Positions 35,029 through 43,334 of a stretch of DNA of 64,000 nt are shown piece after piece. The stretch comes from Pseudoduganella lurida. Its GTDB lineage: Bacteria > Pseudomonadota > Gammaproteobacteria > Burkholderiales > Burkholderiaceae_D. Under the pieces are notes generated by a model. The model was given only the letters and a program-made list of their open reading frames with translations. It had not been told where the DNA came from and searched no databases. The stretch spans positions 124,001-188,000 of the forward strand of contig NZ_VLLB01000001.1 in assembly GCF_007830455.1 (NCBI RefSeq), in the 5' to 3' direction. Made by a program: the position numbers and the translations under genes. Position 1 is the first letter of the stretch. Each line of letters opens with the position of its first letter.

Positions 35029-35332
35029 CGCGCTGACATTGCTGGTGGCGTTGCTGGCCGCCGTCGCCGGCATGGGCTGGTTCGCGCTATCGAACGAGGT
35101 GCACTGGCGGCAGGTGAGAGGGAGTACCTGTCCGGAGGTGTTCATGCACCGCCTGCGCATCCTGGGCGGCCTGGGCATCACGGCAGCCCTGGCGTTCTGC
35201 CTGTCGGTCGATTCCGCATCGATCGCCGTGCTGGTGTGGCTGATGGTGCTGGCCGCGGCGGCGTTGACGATCGCCTTCACCTTGACGTGGCGGGCAAGGG
35301 CGCTGCGGGTACTGGTGTTCTGGTACTGGTAA
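35021..35332 (+). CDS. DUF3325-type small membrane protein
   Basis: 103 aa, MHDALTLLVALLAAVAGMGW start, three hydrophobic segments and a central basic stretch. This domain closes DUF3649-PepSY-DUF3325 operons. Role in iron uptake inferred from the constant neighbourhood. Confidence 0.82.
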   Translation: MHDALTLLVALLAAVAGMGWFALSNEVHWRQVRGSTCPEVFMHRLRILGGLGITAALAFCLSVDSASIAVLVWLMVLAAAALTIAFTLTWRARALRVLVFWYW

Positions 35333-35478
35333 CTGCCCAATCCTTGTTGCAGGGGACGTTCCACTGGCGGTCGGACAGAGGTCGGACACAACCGCATTGC
35401 GGTGGATCGCGGCCGCTGCCGGAATGCGTTTGCGAACGGGGCGGCAAAGCCATTTCCCAGCGTCCCCGCTGCCACGCC

Positions 35479-35509
35479 AACTCGACATTACGGACTATAT
35501 TGTCGAGTT
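35479..35509 (+). promoter_or_regulatory. Inverted repeat upstream of the recombinase promoter
   Basis: AACTCGACA (35479-35487) and TGTCGAGTT (35501-35509), perfect 9-base arms around 13 bases, touching the -35 region of the promoter below. Candidate operator or recombinase arm site. Confidence 0.6.
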
Positions 35510-35536
35510 AAAGTACTGGATGGAGTACTGTATAAT
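35508..35536 (+). promoter_or_regulatory. Sigma-70-type promoter of the recombinase gene
   Basis: TTAAAG (35508-35513), 17-base spacer, TATAAT (35531-35536). Start of transcription near 35543, about 23 bases before the ATG, so the leader is very short. Confidence 0.6.
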
Positions 35537-35557
35537 ACTGGCTATCCAACCAGTATT
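35534..35557 (+). promoter_or_regulatory. Inverted repeat over the -10 and start region
   Basis: AATACTGG (35534-35541), 8-base spacer, CCAGTATT (35550-35557), 8 bases before the ATG. Overlaps the -10, so binding would repress the recombinase. Confidence 0.6.
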
Positions 35558-35565
35558 GCCTGCCG

Positions 35566-36738
35566 ATGTCCGTCAACAAATTCGCCCCGATCGACCTCGA
35601 TCCGTATGCCGCACCGGTGGCCGGGGCCGAGGAACGCCGTACCCGTGACCTGGAAGCCCTCCGCAGCATCGCCGAAGATGCCATCACGGATGCCCGCACG
35701 GACAGCGAGATCGCCCGCGAATTCATCAGCCACGGCGAACTGCGTCCGAAATCCATCGCCAACACCCAGAAGGAGCTGTTCCGCTTCCTCACCTGGTGCC
35801 GGGAGGAGGCGGGAAAATCGCTGCGCCAGCTCACCGTCAACGACCTGAACGCGTACAAGGAATTCCTCAAGGACCCGCCGGCGGCCTGGATTTCAACCAC
35901 CAAGTGGCCGCGCACGGACGCGCGCTACCGCCCATTTACCGGGCCGCTGTCCGACGCGAGCCGGCGCCAGGCCATGATCGCCGTGAAGGGCCTGTTCGCG
36001 TTTGCCGAACAGACCGGCTACCTGCGGCGCGATCCCGGCGCGCTCGTCCGCAACGTACGCACGCCAACGGCCAGCCGCATCACGCGCTACCTGACGCAGG
36101 ACGCGATCGGCCTGGCGCTCGCCACGCTGGCAGCGCGTCCTGCTGAAACGCCGGCGGCGGTCCGTCGCCGCGAACGCGACCGGTTTCTGCTGATTGCGTA
36201 TGCCCACACGGGCGCGCGGCTGAACGAAATCGTCAGCGCGAACATGGGCGCCATCTACACCGAAGGCAACGGCCGCTGGTGGCTGGATGTGCTGGGCAAA
36301 GGCAGCAAGCCGCGCCGCCTGCCGGTGCCGCCCGACCTGCTGGAGGCGTTCCGCCGCTACCGCACGGCCTTCGGTCTGCTGCCACACGCCAACCGCACGG
36401 ACGACACGCCGCTCGTTCTGTCCAGCCGCGGCGCCGCGCTGACGCGGATCACGGACGAAGCCGCGTCCGAAGCCATGAAGGCCGTCTTCCTTGCGGGCGC
36501 CGGTGCGGCAGCGGCGCGCGGCGACACCGACACCGCCGCGCAATTACGCCAGGCGTCCACGCACTGGCTGCGCCACAGCATGCTGACGAACCACGCGAAC
36601 AACGGCGTCCAGCTCAAGACACTGCAGGAAACCGCCGGCCACGCGAACATCGCCACGACCGCGGCGTATCTGCACAAGACGGACAACGAGCGGCACGACG
36701 AGATCCTGGCGTCGGCGGGGAAGAAAAGCCCGTTGTGA
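35566..36738 (+). CDS. Tyrosine recombinase / integrase
   Basis: 390 aa. N-terminal SAM-like core-binding domain (about 48-155), catalytic domain after 170. All six catalytic residues are visible: Arg218 (HTGARLNEI), Lys245 (LGKGSK), His333 and Arg336 (THWLRHS), His359 (GHANIATT) and Tyr368 (AAYLHKTD). So it should be active. No xis, relaxase or other mobility gene adjoins it. The KfrA-like gene on the opposite strand follows 411 bases later. Probable integrase of a small island to its right, or an XerCD-like domesticated enzyme. Confidence 0.9.
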   Translation: MSVNKFAPIDLDPYAAPVAGAEERRTRDLEALRSIAEDAITDARTDSEIAREFISHGELRPKSIANTQKELFRFLTWCREEAGKSLRQLTVNDLNAYKEFLKDPPAAWISTTKWPRTDARYRPFTGPLSDASRRQAMIAVKGLFAFAEQTGYLRRDPGALVRNVRTPTASRITRYLTQDAIGLALATLAARPAETPAAVRRRERDRFLLIAYAHTGARLNEIVSANMGAIYTEGNGRWWLDVLGKGSKPRRLPVPPDLLEAFRRYRTAFGLLPHANRTDDTPLVLSSRGAALTRITDEAASEAMKAVFLAGAGAAAARGDTDTAAQLRQASTHWLRHSMLTNHANNGVQLKTLQETAGHANIATTAAYLHKTDNERHDEILASAGKKSPL

Positions 36739-37149
36739 GCTTCGTCGATGCCGCTCGGGCGACCTTAGTGGGCACCGGGAGAAGTCGGGCACTACCGGCA
36801 TCTGGGCGCAGTCGTGATCCTGGCATCAACTGTATTTGACATAATATAGATTATGCGAAGTTATGGGTTCCGGGCCGGACTGTCTTCTTTGCTGCCGAAT
36901 TCGTAGCGCTCGGACCTAAACATATGCCCATTCACGACCTAAGACTCAGTGCGAGATGAATTTCGGGCTTTCTGACGTCTCCGCTACGCATTTAGGTCCG
37001 GAAAATGGACTGGGCGTTTCCAACCTATCTTTAGGTTCTGTGGATTTTCCGGCCGCCCCGAAAACTATGGCAATAGATCGGCACATCTGGCCCTGTCCAT
37101 CCGTCCGTCCATCGGTCCAGCCGCCCATAGTGAGCGGAACGATAATCGC
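36739..37149. other. Non-coding gap with a long-range inverted repeat
   Basis: No gene seen. CGGACCTAAA (36911-36920) and TTTAGGTCCG (36991-37000) are perfect 10-base inverted copies 70 bases apart; the motif CGTAGCG/CGCTACG also flanks them. Lies between the converging ends of the recombinase and KfrA-like genes; could be a recombination or terminator site. Confidence 0.5.
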
Positions 37150-38226
37150 TTATGTGGAGCCCGCGCTGCCTGGCTTGCTGCGCCGTTTGCCCTTCGCGTC
37201 GGGACCTGCGGCACGGTTTTGTACATCCCGAGGTTCGATGCGACGCCGCTCCAACTCGTCATGCAAGTGGTCTGCCCGTACACTGTCCGCGGCCGATTGC
37301 CGTATCGCTGCCTCTAGCTTTGTGCGTACTGACTGTAGCTCTTGTCTGTCACGGTCCCGCTCGTTCTTCAAGATGTCAACGGCATTCTGCAATGCACCGA
37401 TCTGTTCCCTGAGTTCCGCAATTTTCGTCTGGGCCGCATCATGGTCGACGCGTGCTCGCGCGATCGCAGCAATGTGCTCGGCTCGCTCCGCTTCAAGTGC
37501 CTTCTGCAGTTTCGCTGCGGCGGTGCGTTCTCTGTCGATGTCTTGTAGCGCGCGCCTTCCCATATCGGCGAACCTCTCCTCGGCCAAGCGGGTACGGTCC
37601 GCCAATCGTTCTCGCTCCTCGACATGCTGGGCGCTCAGCTCCCTCAAGCGCGCTTGCGTGGCCTCCAAATCGCCGCGGGCATCTTTCAGTCGCACCTCTA
37701 AGCCTTCCCTGATCGCGGCTGCGGTCGCTTGCGCTTCCCGAAGTTGACCCGCGTCGTTCTCGCTGGTGTGCAGCTGTGAGCGAAGGCTCTCAACTAACCG
37801 CAGGGCTTCCGCATGGGCAAGCTGTTCACTCGCCAAGTCCGCCTTGGCGTTGTCGACTGCGATAGCGGCGTCCGTCTGAAGTGTCGCCACCGACTCAAGG
37901 GACTTCGACTGAGCTGACTTCCACAGGGTCGCCACCAGGTCTCCAGCTGCCGTCCGTAACTCGTCTGGGAGGTCCGAATGCTCGATCGTGACACGGGAGT
38001 GTTCGCGCAGTGTTTTCCAGAACTGGCTCAGCGCTTCCGTCGGCGCCGACATACTACCCTTGCGGACCAGCTGATACAACTTGTTTGCCGTTGGCGTAAT
38101 GCCATGTCGGAAAAATAGTAATACGCAGACTTCGCGGTAAAGGTCCTGCGTGCGCGGAAATTGCTCGCGCAGCTCGGCGACACTTGCTGCGATAGCGTTT
38201 TCACTCGCATTCTCTTCGGTATTCAT
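37150..38226 (-). CDS. KfrA-like DNA-binding coiled-coil protein (copy 2)
   Basis: 358 aa; ATG at 38226 with GGAGG upstream. N-terminal domain (about 20-115: TQDLYREVCVLLFFRHGITP, LYQLVRKGSMSAPTEAL) is nearly identical to copy 1 at 29497-30300 in these blocks. The coiled coil is about 90 residues longer (about 120-330) with a basic C-terminus (KRRSKPGSAGST). Coded opposite to the recombinase. Its upstream region carries two symmetric sites. Autoregulation is expected from KfrA biology. Confidence 0.8.
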   Translation of the reverse strand: MNTEENASENAIAASVAELREQFPRTQDLYREVCVLLFFRHGITPTANKLYQLVRKGSMSAPTEALSQFWKTLREHSRVTIEHSDLPDELRTAAGDLVATLWKSAQSKSLESVATLQTDAAIAVDNAKADLASEQLAHAEALRLVESLRSQLHTSENDAGQLREAQATAAAIREGLEVRLKDARGDLEATQARLRELSAQHVEERERLADRTRLAEERFADMGRRALQDIDRERTAAAKLQKALEAERAEHIAAIARARVDHDAAQTKIAELREQIGALQNAVDILKNERDRDRQELQSVRTKLEAAIRQSAADSVRADHLHDELERRRIEPRDVQNRAAGPDAKGKRRSKPGSAGST

Positions 38227-38258
38227 CGGATAGCCTCCGGCATCGTTTCTTCCTATAT

Positions 38259-38276
38259 TATTACGTAATACGTCAA
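38259..38276 (-). promoter_or_regulatory. TATTACGTAATA palindrome beside a TTGACG -35-like hexamer
   Basis: The 12-base palindrome at 38259-38270 is adjacent to TTGACG on the minus strand (38271-38276), 33 bases upstream of the KfrA-like start. Probably part of its promoter/operator. Confidence 0.45.
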
Positions 38277-38302
38277 AAAACCTGACACCCACCTAGAAAA
38301 TA

Positions 38303-38324
38303 TGACATTACTTCTATAATGTCA
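38303..38324 (-). promoter_or_regulatory. Candidate KfrA operator
   Basis: TGACATTA (38303-38310), 6-base spacer, TAATGTCA (38317-38324): perfect 8-base arms, 77 bases upstream of the KfrA-like start. Same geometry as the 29403-29422 site. Confidence 0.55.
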
Positions 38325-38791
38325 GATATTTGGGGCGCCTGTCTTACGCGGTCTCGTCACTCTTCCGTAATGCCGGCTAAAGCTGCGACAACTTTCACTC
38401 GACAAGCCGGCCCCCCCTTGAAAGCCGATCGAAAGAGGCTTTACGGCATAACCTGTCATTCTTCGTCCCGAATGACGCCCGAAGTGCCCCCTCCCCGTTC
38501 ATCCACCCAGCCTTTCGCTGATCGGCCTTAGTAAGGACATGGAACTGGCGCGTTTTCGACGTGGCATCTACATCTCCATTGCCGGCGACGGAGCGCGGCT
38601 CGTGTCAAGGCACTTGGACGAAATGAATGCAGAGCATCAGCACTTGATTGCGCCGGGCTTAGGGATCACGAGCGGCGCGGTGGTTGACGGCGCCGTCCGA
38701 TGGCCTTCCTGTCGTTCTCATCCTCTTCAAGCACAAACAATCTATTTATTTATATAAATATTCCAGGCTGCGCGCGGCCTGAGGCGTCATT
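38325..38791. other. Non-coding stretch with degraded sequence
   Basis: About 470 bases without a credible gene. A 72-codon open frame at 38539-38757 lacks a ribosome site and recognisable features; it may be more of the decayed DNA that continues to 39480. Confidence 0.4.
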
Positions 38792-39125
38792 ATGTTGATT
38801 CCGTTGTCGCTCGGCCTGGCAGTCGGCATGATCCTGTCGCTCATAGGCGCCGGCGGAGGCATATTTGCAGTTCCATTGCTCGTGTTCGGAAGCTACATAA
38901 GCGTCGCACAATCCGGCCCGATCAGGCTGATGGCCGTAGGGATGGCGGCGGCGCTGGGCGCCATCCTCGGGTTGCGCGCCGGGGTGGTGCGCTACCGTGC
39001 AGCGCTCCTGGTTCCCAGCGCGTTCCAAGCGTATTCTTTGGGTAGAAGCTGTCGTACTGCTGGCGTTTGTCGTACTCGCCGCTTGGCTAGCGTCAACGTC
39101 GCCTCCCGGCGAACAGATGTGAAGC
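38792..39125 (+). pseudogene. Decayed TauE/SafE (TSUP) permease
   Basis: The first 75 codons read a good TSUP N-terminus (LSLIGAGGGIFAVPLLVFG, AVGMAAALGAILGLRAGVVR), then from about 39010 the frame turns to Arg/Ser-rich nonsense. In another frame 39039-39122 encodes a hydrophobic segment (WVEAVVLLAFVVLAAWLAS) ending in TGA. So internal sequence has been lost and the frame broken; family members are about 250-270 aa. TSUP proteins export sulfite or organosulfur anions. Confidence 0.7.
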
Positions 39126-39159
39126 GTCCGAGTAGTCGTCGCTGATTCACGCTGGATAG

Positions 39160-39425
39160 CCGGCCCTTACAGCTGTCTTCCACAAATCCGCGCGCCATCG
39201 CCGCTGGATGATTCAAAGCGAGCCGGCTTTTACAGCGTCGAGCCACGTTTTCATGTCGCGACGACGATCGCGTGGGCCAGCGGATGCTCGCTATTCCGGT
39301 AACGCTGGCCGCGATGCGCGGTACGTCCTGCGCGCTGCCATCGGGGGCAGCCATACCCGAATGAGACGTTGGGCTGCCCACGGTGAGCATGCCGGTCTTG
39401 TCCGTGATGAAGGTATCGATTATGA
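39160..39425 (-). pseudogene. Remnant of a heavy-metal P-type ATPase
   Basis: On the minus strand, 39382-39402 encodes DKTGMLT, the phosphorylation motif of P-type ATPases (usually DKTGTLT). About 38 codons later but in another frame, 39253-39289 encodes EHPLAHAIVVA, the conserved nucleotide-domain motif of copper/zinc transporting P1B ATPases, at the expected distance. A stop follows. Only this core piece remains, with a frameshift, so it is non-functional. Confidence 0.75.
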
Positions 39426-39599
39426 GCAGGTCCCTAATCGCAGCGGCATCGTAAACAGATCGGCACGAGGATCAAGATGAAATTATCGGCTATCGCGTCA
39501 GCCGGACGCTGCATCGGCGCACGCCAGCGCAGAGCGTGAGCTAAGCTGCTTCGTTCCACGCCTGCATCGGCAATATACGAAAAAAAGTTGCGCGAGAAC

Positions 39600-39627
39600 G
39601 GAATAAAAACACGACCGGACTCGTTTA
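39600..39627 (+). promoter_or_regulatory. Candidate ECF-sigma promoter
   Basis: GGAATA (39600-39605), 16-base spacer, CGTTTA (39622-39627): the GGAA-N16-CGT pattern of ECF promoters, about 60 bases before the first gene of the sigma/anti-sigma operon. A hairpin CGAGAA/TTCTCG lies at 39634-39650 in the leader. Confidence 0.5.
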
Positions 39628-39686
39628 TCCATACGAGAACATGTTTCTCGCGGCCTTTTTTAGCGATATTCTGACTGGAAGCCCAT

Positions 39687-40118
39687 ATGACCATCAAGCA
39701 CATCATCTTCGCAATCGCCTGTACAGGCACCGCCGCACATGCCATGGCCGGCCCGGCGCTGGACGCCGCGCAAGCGCATTTCACCGCAATCGGCGCCGCG
39801 GACCGCGCTGCCATCCTGCGCGATTATGCCGACAACGCGCGGCTGATCTGGGTGGGCGGGCCGCTCGACGGCAGCTACGACGGGACTGCATCCATCGGCG
39901 CGGTATGGGACAAATTCAATGCCGCCGCCGGCCCTGCGCGCGTTACCGTCCTGAACGCGAGCGAGTCGGCTAATCCGAAAGGCGCTACCGTGACGGCTGC
40001 CGTGCAATTCGACGCCAAGGTCCAAGTCAAGGTGCGATACGTACTGACCTACCGCGACGGCAAGCTGGTGAACGAAACCTGGCAGGTCGACCCTAAACTG
40101 GCGGCCGGCGGCTACTGA
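39687..40118 (+). CDS. Periplasmic SnoaL/NTF2-like protein
   Basis: 143 aa with signal peptide (MTIKHIIFAIACTGTAAHAMA). The mature domain has the NTF2-like cone pattern: helix AAQAHFTAIGAADRAAIL, YADNARLIWVGG, and strands VKVRYVLTYRDGKLVNETWQV. Such proteins are binding or scaffold domains; activity unknown. First gene of an operon with ECF sigma, anti-sigma, DUF305 and a propeller, 12 bases before the sigma gene. Confidence 0.8.
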   Translation: MTIKHIIFAIACTGTAAHAMAGPALDAAQAHFTAIGAADRAAILRDYADNARLIWVGGPLDGSYDGTASIGAVWDKFNAAAGPARVTVLNASESANPKGATVTAAVQFDAKVQVKVRYVLTYRDGKLVNETWQVDPKLAAGGY

Positions 40119-40130
40119 GCCGGCGCGCCG

Positions 40131-40649
40131 ATGTCCTTCGTGCCGGACGATCCCGCCGACCACCTGCTGGCCTGCCTGCCGCGCCTGCGGCGCTATGCCC
40201 GCGCGTTGGTCGGCGATCGCGCCGCCGCCGACGACCTGGTGCAGGATACGGTCGAACGCGGCTGGACCGCCCTGTCCGGCTGGCGGCGCGGCAGCGATAT
40301 GCGCGCCTGGCTGTTCTCGATCATGCACAACCTGCGCGTCGACCAGGCCCGGCGCGGCGCCCTGGACACCGAACCGCTGGACGACGACACGCCGTTGCCG
40401 GCCGCGCAGGAACACGTGAGCGCCGGCCTCGAACTGCGCGACCTGGACGCCGCGCTGCGCCTGCTGCCCGAAGAGCAGCGCGAAATCCTGCTGCTGGTCG
40501 GGCTCGAGGACATGCGCTACGAAGACGTGGCGCGCCTGCTCGGCGTCCCGGTCGGCACCGTGATGTCGCGCCTGTCTCGCGCGCGCGAGAAATTGCGCGC
40601 GTTGATGGACGGCCGCGCGCCCGTCGTTCCATTGAGAGTCGTGAAATGA
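40131..40649 (+). CDS. ECF-type RNA polymerase sigma factor
   Basis: 172 aa. Region 2 (about 10-75: LPRLRRYARALVGDRAAADD, LVQDTVERGWTAL, MRAWLFSIMHNLRVDQAR) and region 4 (about 105-160: LRLLPEEQREILLLVGLED, YEDVARLLGVPVGTVMSRL) are clear; no region 3, as for ECF sigmas. ATGA overlap with the anti-sigma gene. Probably transcribes its own operon from the GGAATA-CGTTTA promoter. Confidence 0.93.
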   Translation: MSFVPDDPADHLLACLPRLRRYARALVGDRAAADDLVQDTVERGWTALSGWRRGSDMRAWLFSIMHNLRVDQARRGALDTEPLDDDTPLPAAQEHVSAGLELRDLDAALRLLPEEQREILLLVGLEDMRYEDVARLLGVPVGTVMSRLSRAREKLRALMDGRAPVVPLRVVK

Positions 40650-41467
40650 GCATCCTACCGATCACCGAAGCCGATCTGCACGCCTACGCCGACGGTCGCC
40701 TGGCGCCGGCCCGGCGTGCCGAGGTCGACGCCTACTTGGCCGCGCGCCCGGACGACGCCGCGCGCGTGCGGGCGTGGATCGGTCAGAACGACGCGCTGCA
40801 CGCGCTGTTCGACCCCGTGCTCGACGAACCGCTGCCGGCGCGCCTGGCCGCGCCGCTGCGCGCCCGCCCCGGCCTGCGCGACGTACGGCATTGGCCCTGG
40901 CAGGCGCTGGCCGCCGGCCTGGCGCTGGCGCTGCTCGGCGGCGGCGGCGGCTGGAGCCTGCGCGGCGCCGCCGAACGCGATCATCGTCTGGCGTCGATCG
41001 AGGCGGGCGCGCCCTTCCCCCAGCCGGCATTCTCGGGCCTGGCACACCAGGCTGCCATCGCCCACGTGGTCTACAGCCCGGACGTGCGGCGCCCGGTGGA
41101 AGTCGGCGCCGACCAGGAAGACCAGCTGGTGGCATGGCTGTCCAAGCGCCTGGGCAGCAAAATCCATCCACCGCACCTCGGCAAGCTCGGCTACGAACTG
41201 ATCGGGGGGCGCCTGCTGCCCGGCGCCAGCGGGCCGGTGGCGCAATTCATGTACCACGACGGCGCCGGCCAGCGCCTGACGTTGTACGTCTCGACCGAGC
41301 AGGCGCAGAACAAGGACACGGGCTTCCGGTTCGCCAAGGAAGGCCCGGTCAACGTGTTTTACTGGATCGACGGCAAATTCGGCTATGCGCTGTCGGCCGG
41401 CATCGACAAGGGCGAACTCGCGCGCGTCGCGACCGCCGTCTACGAACAACTGGAGGGACCCGTTTGA
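40646..41467 (+). CDS. Transmembrane anti-sigma factor
   Basis: 273 aa, overlapping the sigma gene by 4 bases. N-terminal anti-sigma part (ITEADLHAYADGRLAPARRA, a common opening of the family), one TM segment at about 88-106 (WPWQALAAGLALALLGGGGG), and a periplasmic sensor of about 165 aa (SGLAHQAAIAHVVYSPDVRR, LVAWLSKRLGSKIHPPHLGK). The signal sensed is unknown. Translational coupling with the sigma factor keeps stoichiometry. Confidence 0.88.
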   Translation: MSILPITEADLHAYADGRLAPARRAEVDAYLAARPDDAARVRAWIGQNDALHALFDPVLDEPLPARLAAPLRARPGLRDVRHWPWQALAAGLALALLGGGGGWSLRGAAERDHRLASIEAGAPFPQPAFSGLAHQAAIAHVVYSPDVRRPVEVGADQEDQLVAWLSKRLGSKIHPPHLGKLGYELIGGRLLPGASGPVAQFMYHDGAGQRLTLYVSTEQAQNKDTGFRFAKEGPVNVFYWIDGKFGYALSAGIDKGELARVATAVYEQLEGPV

Positions 41468-41907
41468 AACCGATGTATTTGCTTGCCGCCTGCCTGTGGG
41501 CCGGCGCCTGCGCCGCCCAGGACATGCCGTTCATGCCCGCACACATGCACGCGCATGCGAGCACGATCGCAAGCGCCGCCCCGCCCGCCTTCGTCGCCAG
41601 CAGCGCCAAGCCGTACGCGGCCCTGGCCGACGACGCCATGGCCGTGATGGACGACGACATGCGCCGTGCGCCGATGAACGGGGACCCTGGCCACGACTTC
41701 GTCACGATGATGATCCCGCATCACCAGGGCGCGATCGACATGGCCAAGGCCATCCTGGTGCACGGCACCGATCCGGAATTGCGCAACCTGGCGCAAGGCA
41801 TCATCGCTGAGCAACAAAATGAAATCAATGTCATGCGGGCCTGGCTGCAACGCCACGACGCCGGCACGACCACCCATACCGATAAGGAAGTCCATGCAAC
41901 GCACTAA
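41464..41907 (+). CDS. Secreted DUF305 protein
   Basis: 147 aa; the TTG at 41464 overlaps the anti-sigma stop and gives a complete signal peptide (LKPMYLLAACLWAGACAAQ); ATG 41473 is the alternative. The domain is DUF305: HDFVTMMIPHHQGAIDMAKA and IAEQQNEINVMRAWL. His- and Met-rich (MPFMPAHMHAHAS), consistent with metal binding; DUF305 is often found with copper resistance genes. Co-transcribed with the sigma pair. Overlaps the propeller gene by 14 bases. Confidence 0.85.
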   Translation: MKPMYLLAACLWAGACAAQDMPFMPAHMHAHASTIASAAPPAFVASSAKPYAALADDAMAVMDDDMRRAPMNGDPGHDFVTMMIPHHQGAIDMAKAILVHGTDPELRNLAQGIIAEQQNEINVMRAWLQRHDAGTTTHTDKEVHATH

Positions 41908-43309
41908 ATTTGCCGGCACCACCATCCGTGCCGCCGCACTCGCCATCGTACTGGCCGGCGCCCTCACCCCCGCCCACGCCCTCCCAAGCGCCCAGGACCG
42001 CGTCTACACCGCCGACCAGAACAGCAACACGGTCTCGGTGATCGACCCGTCCACCAACACCCTGCTGGGCCAGATCCGTCTGGGCAACCTGCGCCCGGAC
42101 GTGCTCTCGCCGCTGTACAAGGGCGAGGTCAACGTGCACGGCCTGGGCTTCTCGCCGGACCACAAGACGCTGATCGCGATCGCCAACGGTTCCAATTCCG
42201 TCACCTTCATCGACACCGCCACGAACAAGGTCAAGGGCGTCACCTACATCGGCCGCTCGCCGCACGAAGGCTTCTTCACGGCGGACGGACGCGAGGTCTG
42301 GGTGGTGGTGCGAGGCGAAGACTATATTTCCGTCATCGACCCGGCCACCTTCAAGGAAACGCGTCGCATCCAGACCACCGGCGGGCCTGGCATGGTGATG
42401 TTCCACCCGGACGGCAGGCTGGCCTTCGTCGTCTCGAGCTTCAACCCGGTGGTCGATGTCGTCGACGTCAAATCGCACCAGGTCGTCAAGCACATCCCCG
42501 TGACCAGCCCGTTCTCGCCCTTCCTGCAATTCTCGCCGGACTTCAAGGAAGTGTGGATGACGCACAAGGACGTGGGCAAGGTCACCCGAATCGACGTCGC
42601 GACGCAATCGGTGAAGGGCGTGATCGACACCGGCCTGATCACGAACCACCTGGCGTTCGCGCGCACCCCGGCCGGCGTGCGCGCCTATGTGACGGTCGGC
42701 GGCGAGAACGTGGTCAAGGTGTACAGCACCGGCGACGCGCCGGCGCTGGTGGCGACCATTCCCACCGGCGCCCTGCCGCACGGCGTCTGGCGTTCCGACG
42801 ACGACAGCCGCGTCTACGTCGGCCTGGAAAACGGCGACGGCGTGGACGTCATCGACACCGCCGCCAACAAGGTGGTGGCGCACGCGCCGGTGGGCCAGGC
42901 GCCGCAGGCGCTGGTCTACGTCTCGCACGCGGTGCCGGCCGGCGCCGGCACGACCAACCTGGTGCCGCGCGCCAACGCCGAGCCCGTCAACATTGCACTG
43001 CGCCCGGCCGGCGGCGGCGCCACCGGCTTCGTGGTGGCGCGCAACCTGGGGCTGACCGATGCGCTGGAGGTGTCGTTGTTTTCCCTGAAGCCGGACACCG
43101 TGTATTCGGTATACGCGAGCGGTCAGGCGATGCCGGTGGCGCGCTTCAAGACCAATCCGAAGGGCATGGCAAACGGCACCGCCATCGGCCCGATGCGCGA
43201 GGTTGCGAGCGCCCTGTCGGCCAAGGATCCCGGCGCCAGCCGCATCCTGGTGATGGAAGGCGATGCGCCGGCCGACCCGGCCAAAGCCGTCCTGGCAAGC
43301 GTGCGCTAG
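41894..43309 (+). CDS. Secreted YncE-like seven-bladed beta-propeller
   Basis: 471 aa with signal peptide (ALAIVLAGALTPAHA). Repeats of the propeller type: VYTADQNSNTVSVIDPSTN, LIAIANGSNSVTFIDTATN, VWVVVRGEDYISVIDPATF, VYVGLENGDGVDVIDTAAN. The C-terminal about 100 residues are a separate beta domain. Periplasmic or outer-surface; ligand unknown. Last gene of the ECF operon, so probably a main output of that stress response. Confidence 0.85.
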   Translation: MQRTKFAGTTIRAAALAIVLAGALTPAHALPSAQDRVYTADQNSNTVSVIDPSTNTLLGQIRLGNLRPDVLSPLYKGEVNVHGLGFSPDHKTLIAIANGSNSVTFIDTATNKVKGVTYIGRSPHEGFFTADGREVWVVVRGEDYISVIDPATFKETRRIQTTGGPGMVMFHPDGRLAFVVSSFNPVVDVVDVKSHQVVKHIPVTSPFSPFLQFSPDFKEVWMTHKDVGKVTRIDVATQSVKGVIDTGLITNHLAFARTPAGVRAYVTVGGENVVKVYSTGDAPALVATIPTGALPHGVWRSDDDSRVYVGLENGDGVDVIDTAANKVVAHAPVGQAPQALVYVSHAVPAGAGTTNLVPRANAEPVNIALRPAGGGATGFVVARNLGLTDALEVSLFSLKPDTVYSVYASGQAMPVARFKTNPKGMANGTAIGPMREVASALSAKDPGASRILVMEGDAPADPAKAVLASVR

Positions 43310-43334
43310 AAACACGGCTCGGCCGCCGGCCCGA

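Noticed and set aside
33445-35475. 676-codon minus frame opposite the PepSY operon
   Set aside because: Antisense shadow; + strand gene is certain.
38539-38757. 72-codon + frame
   Set aside because: No ribosome site, no features; lies in degraded DNA.
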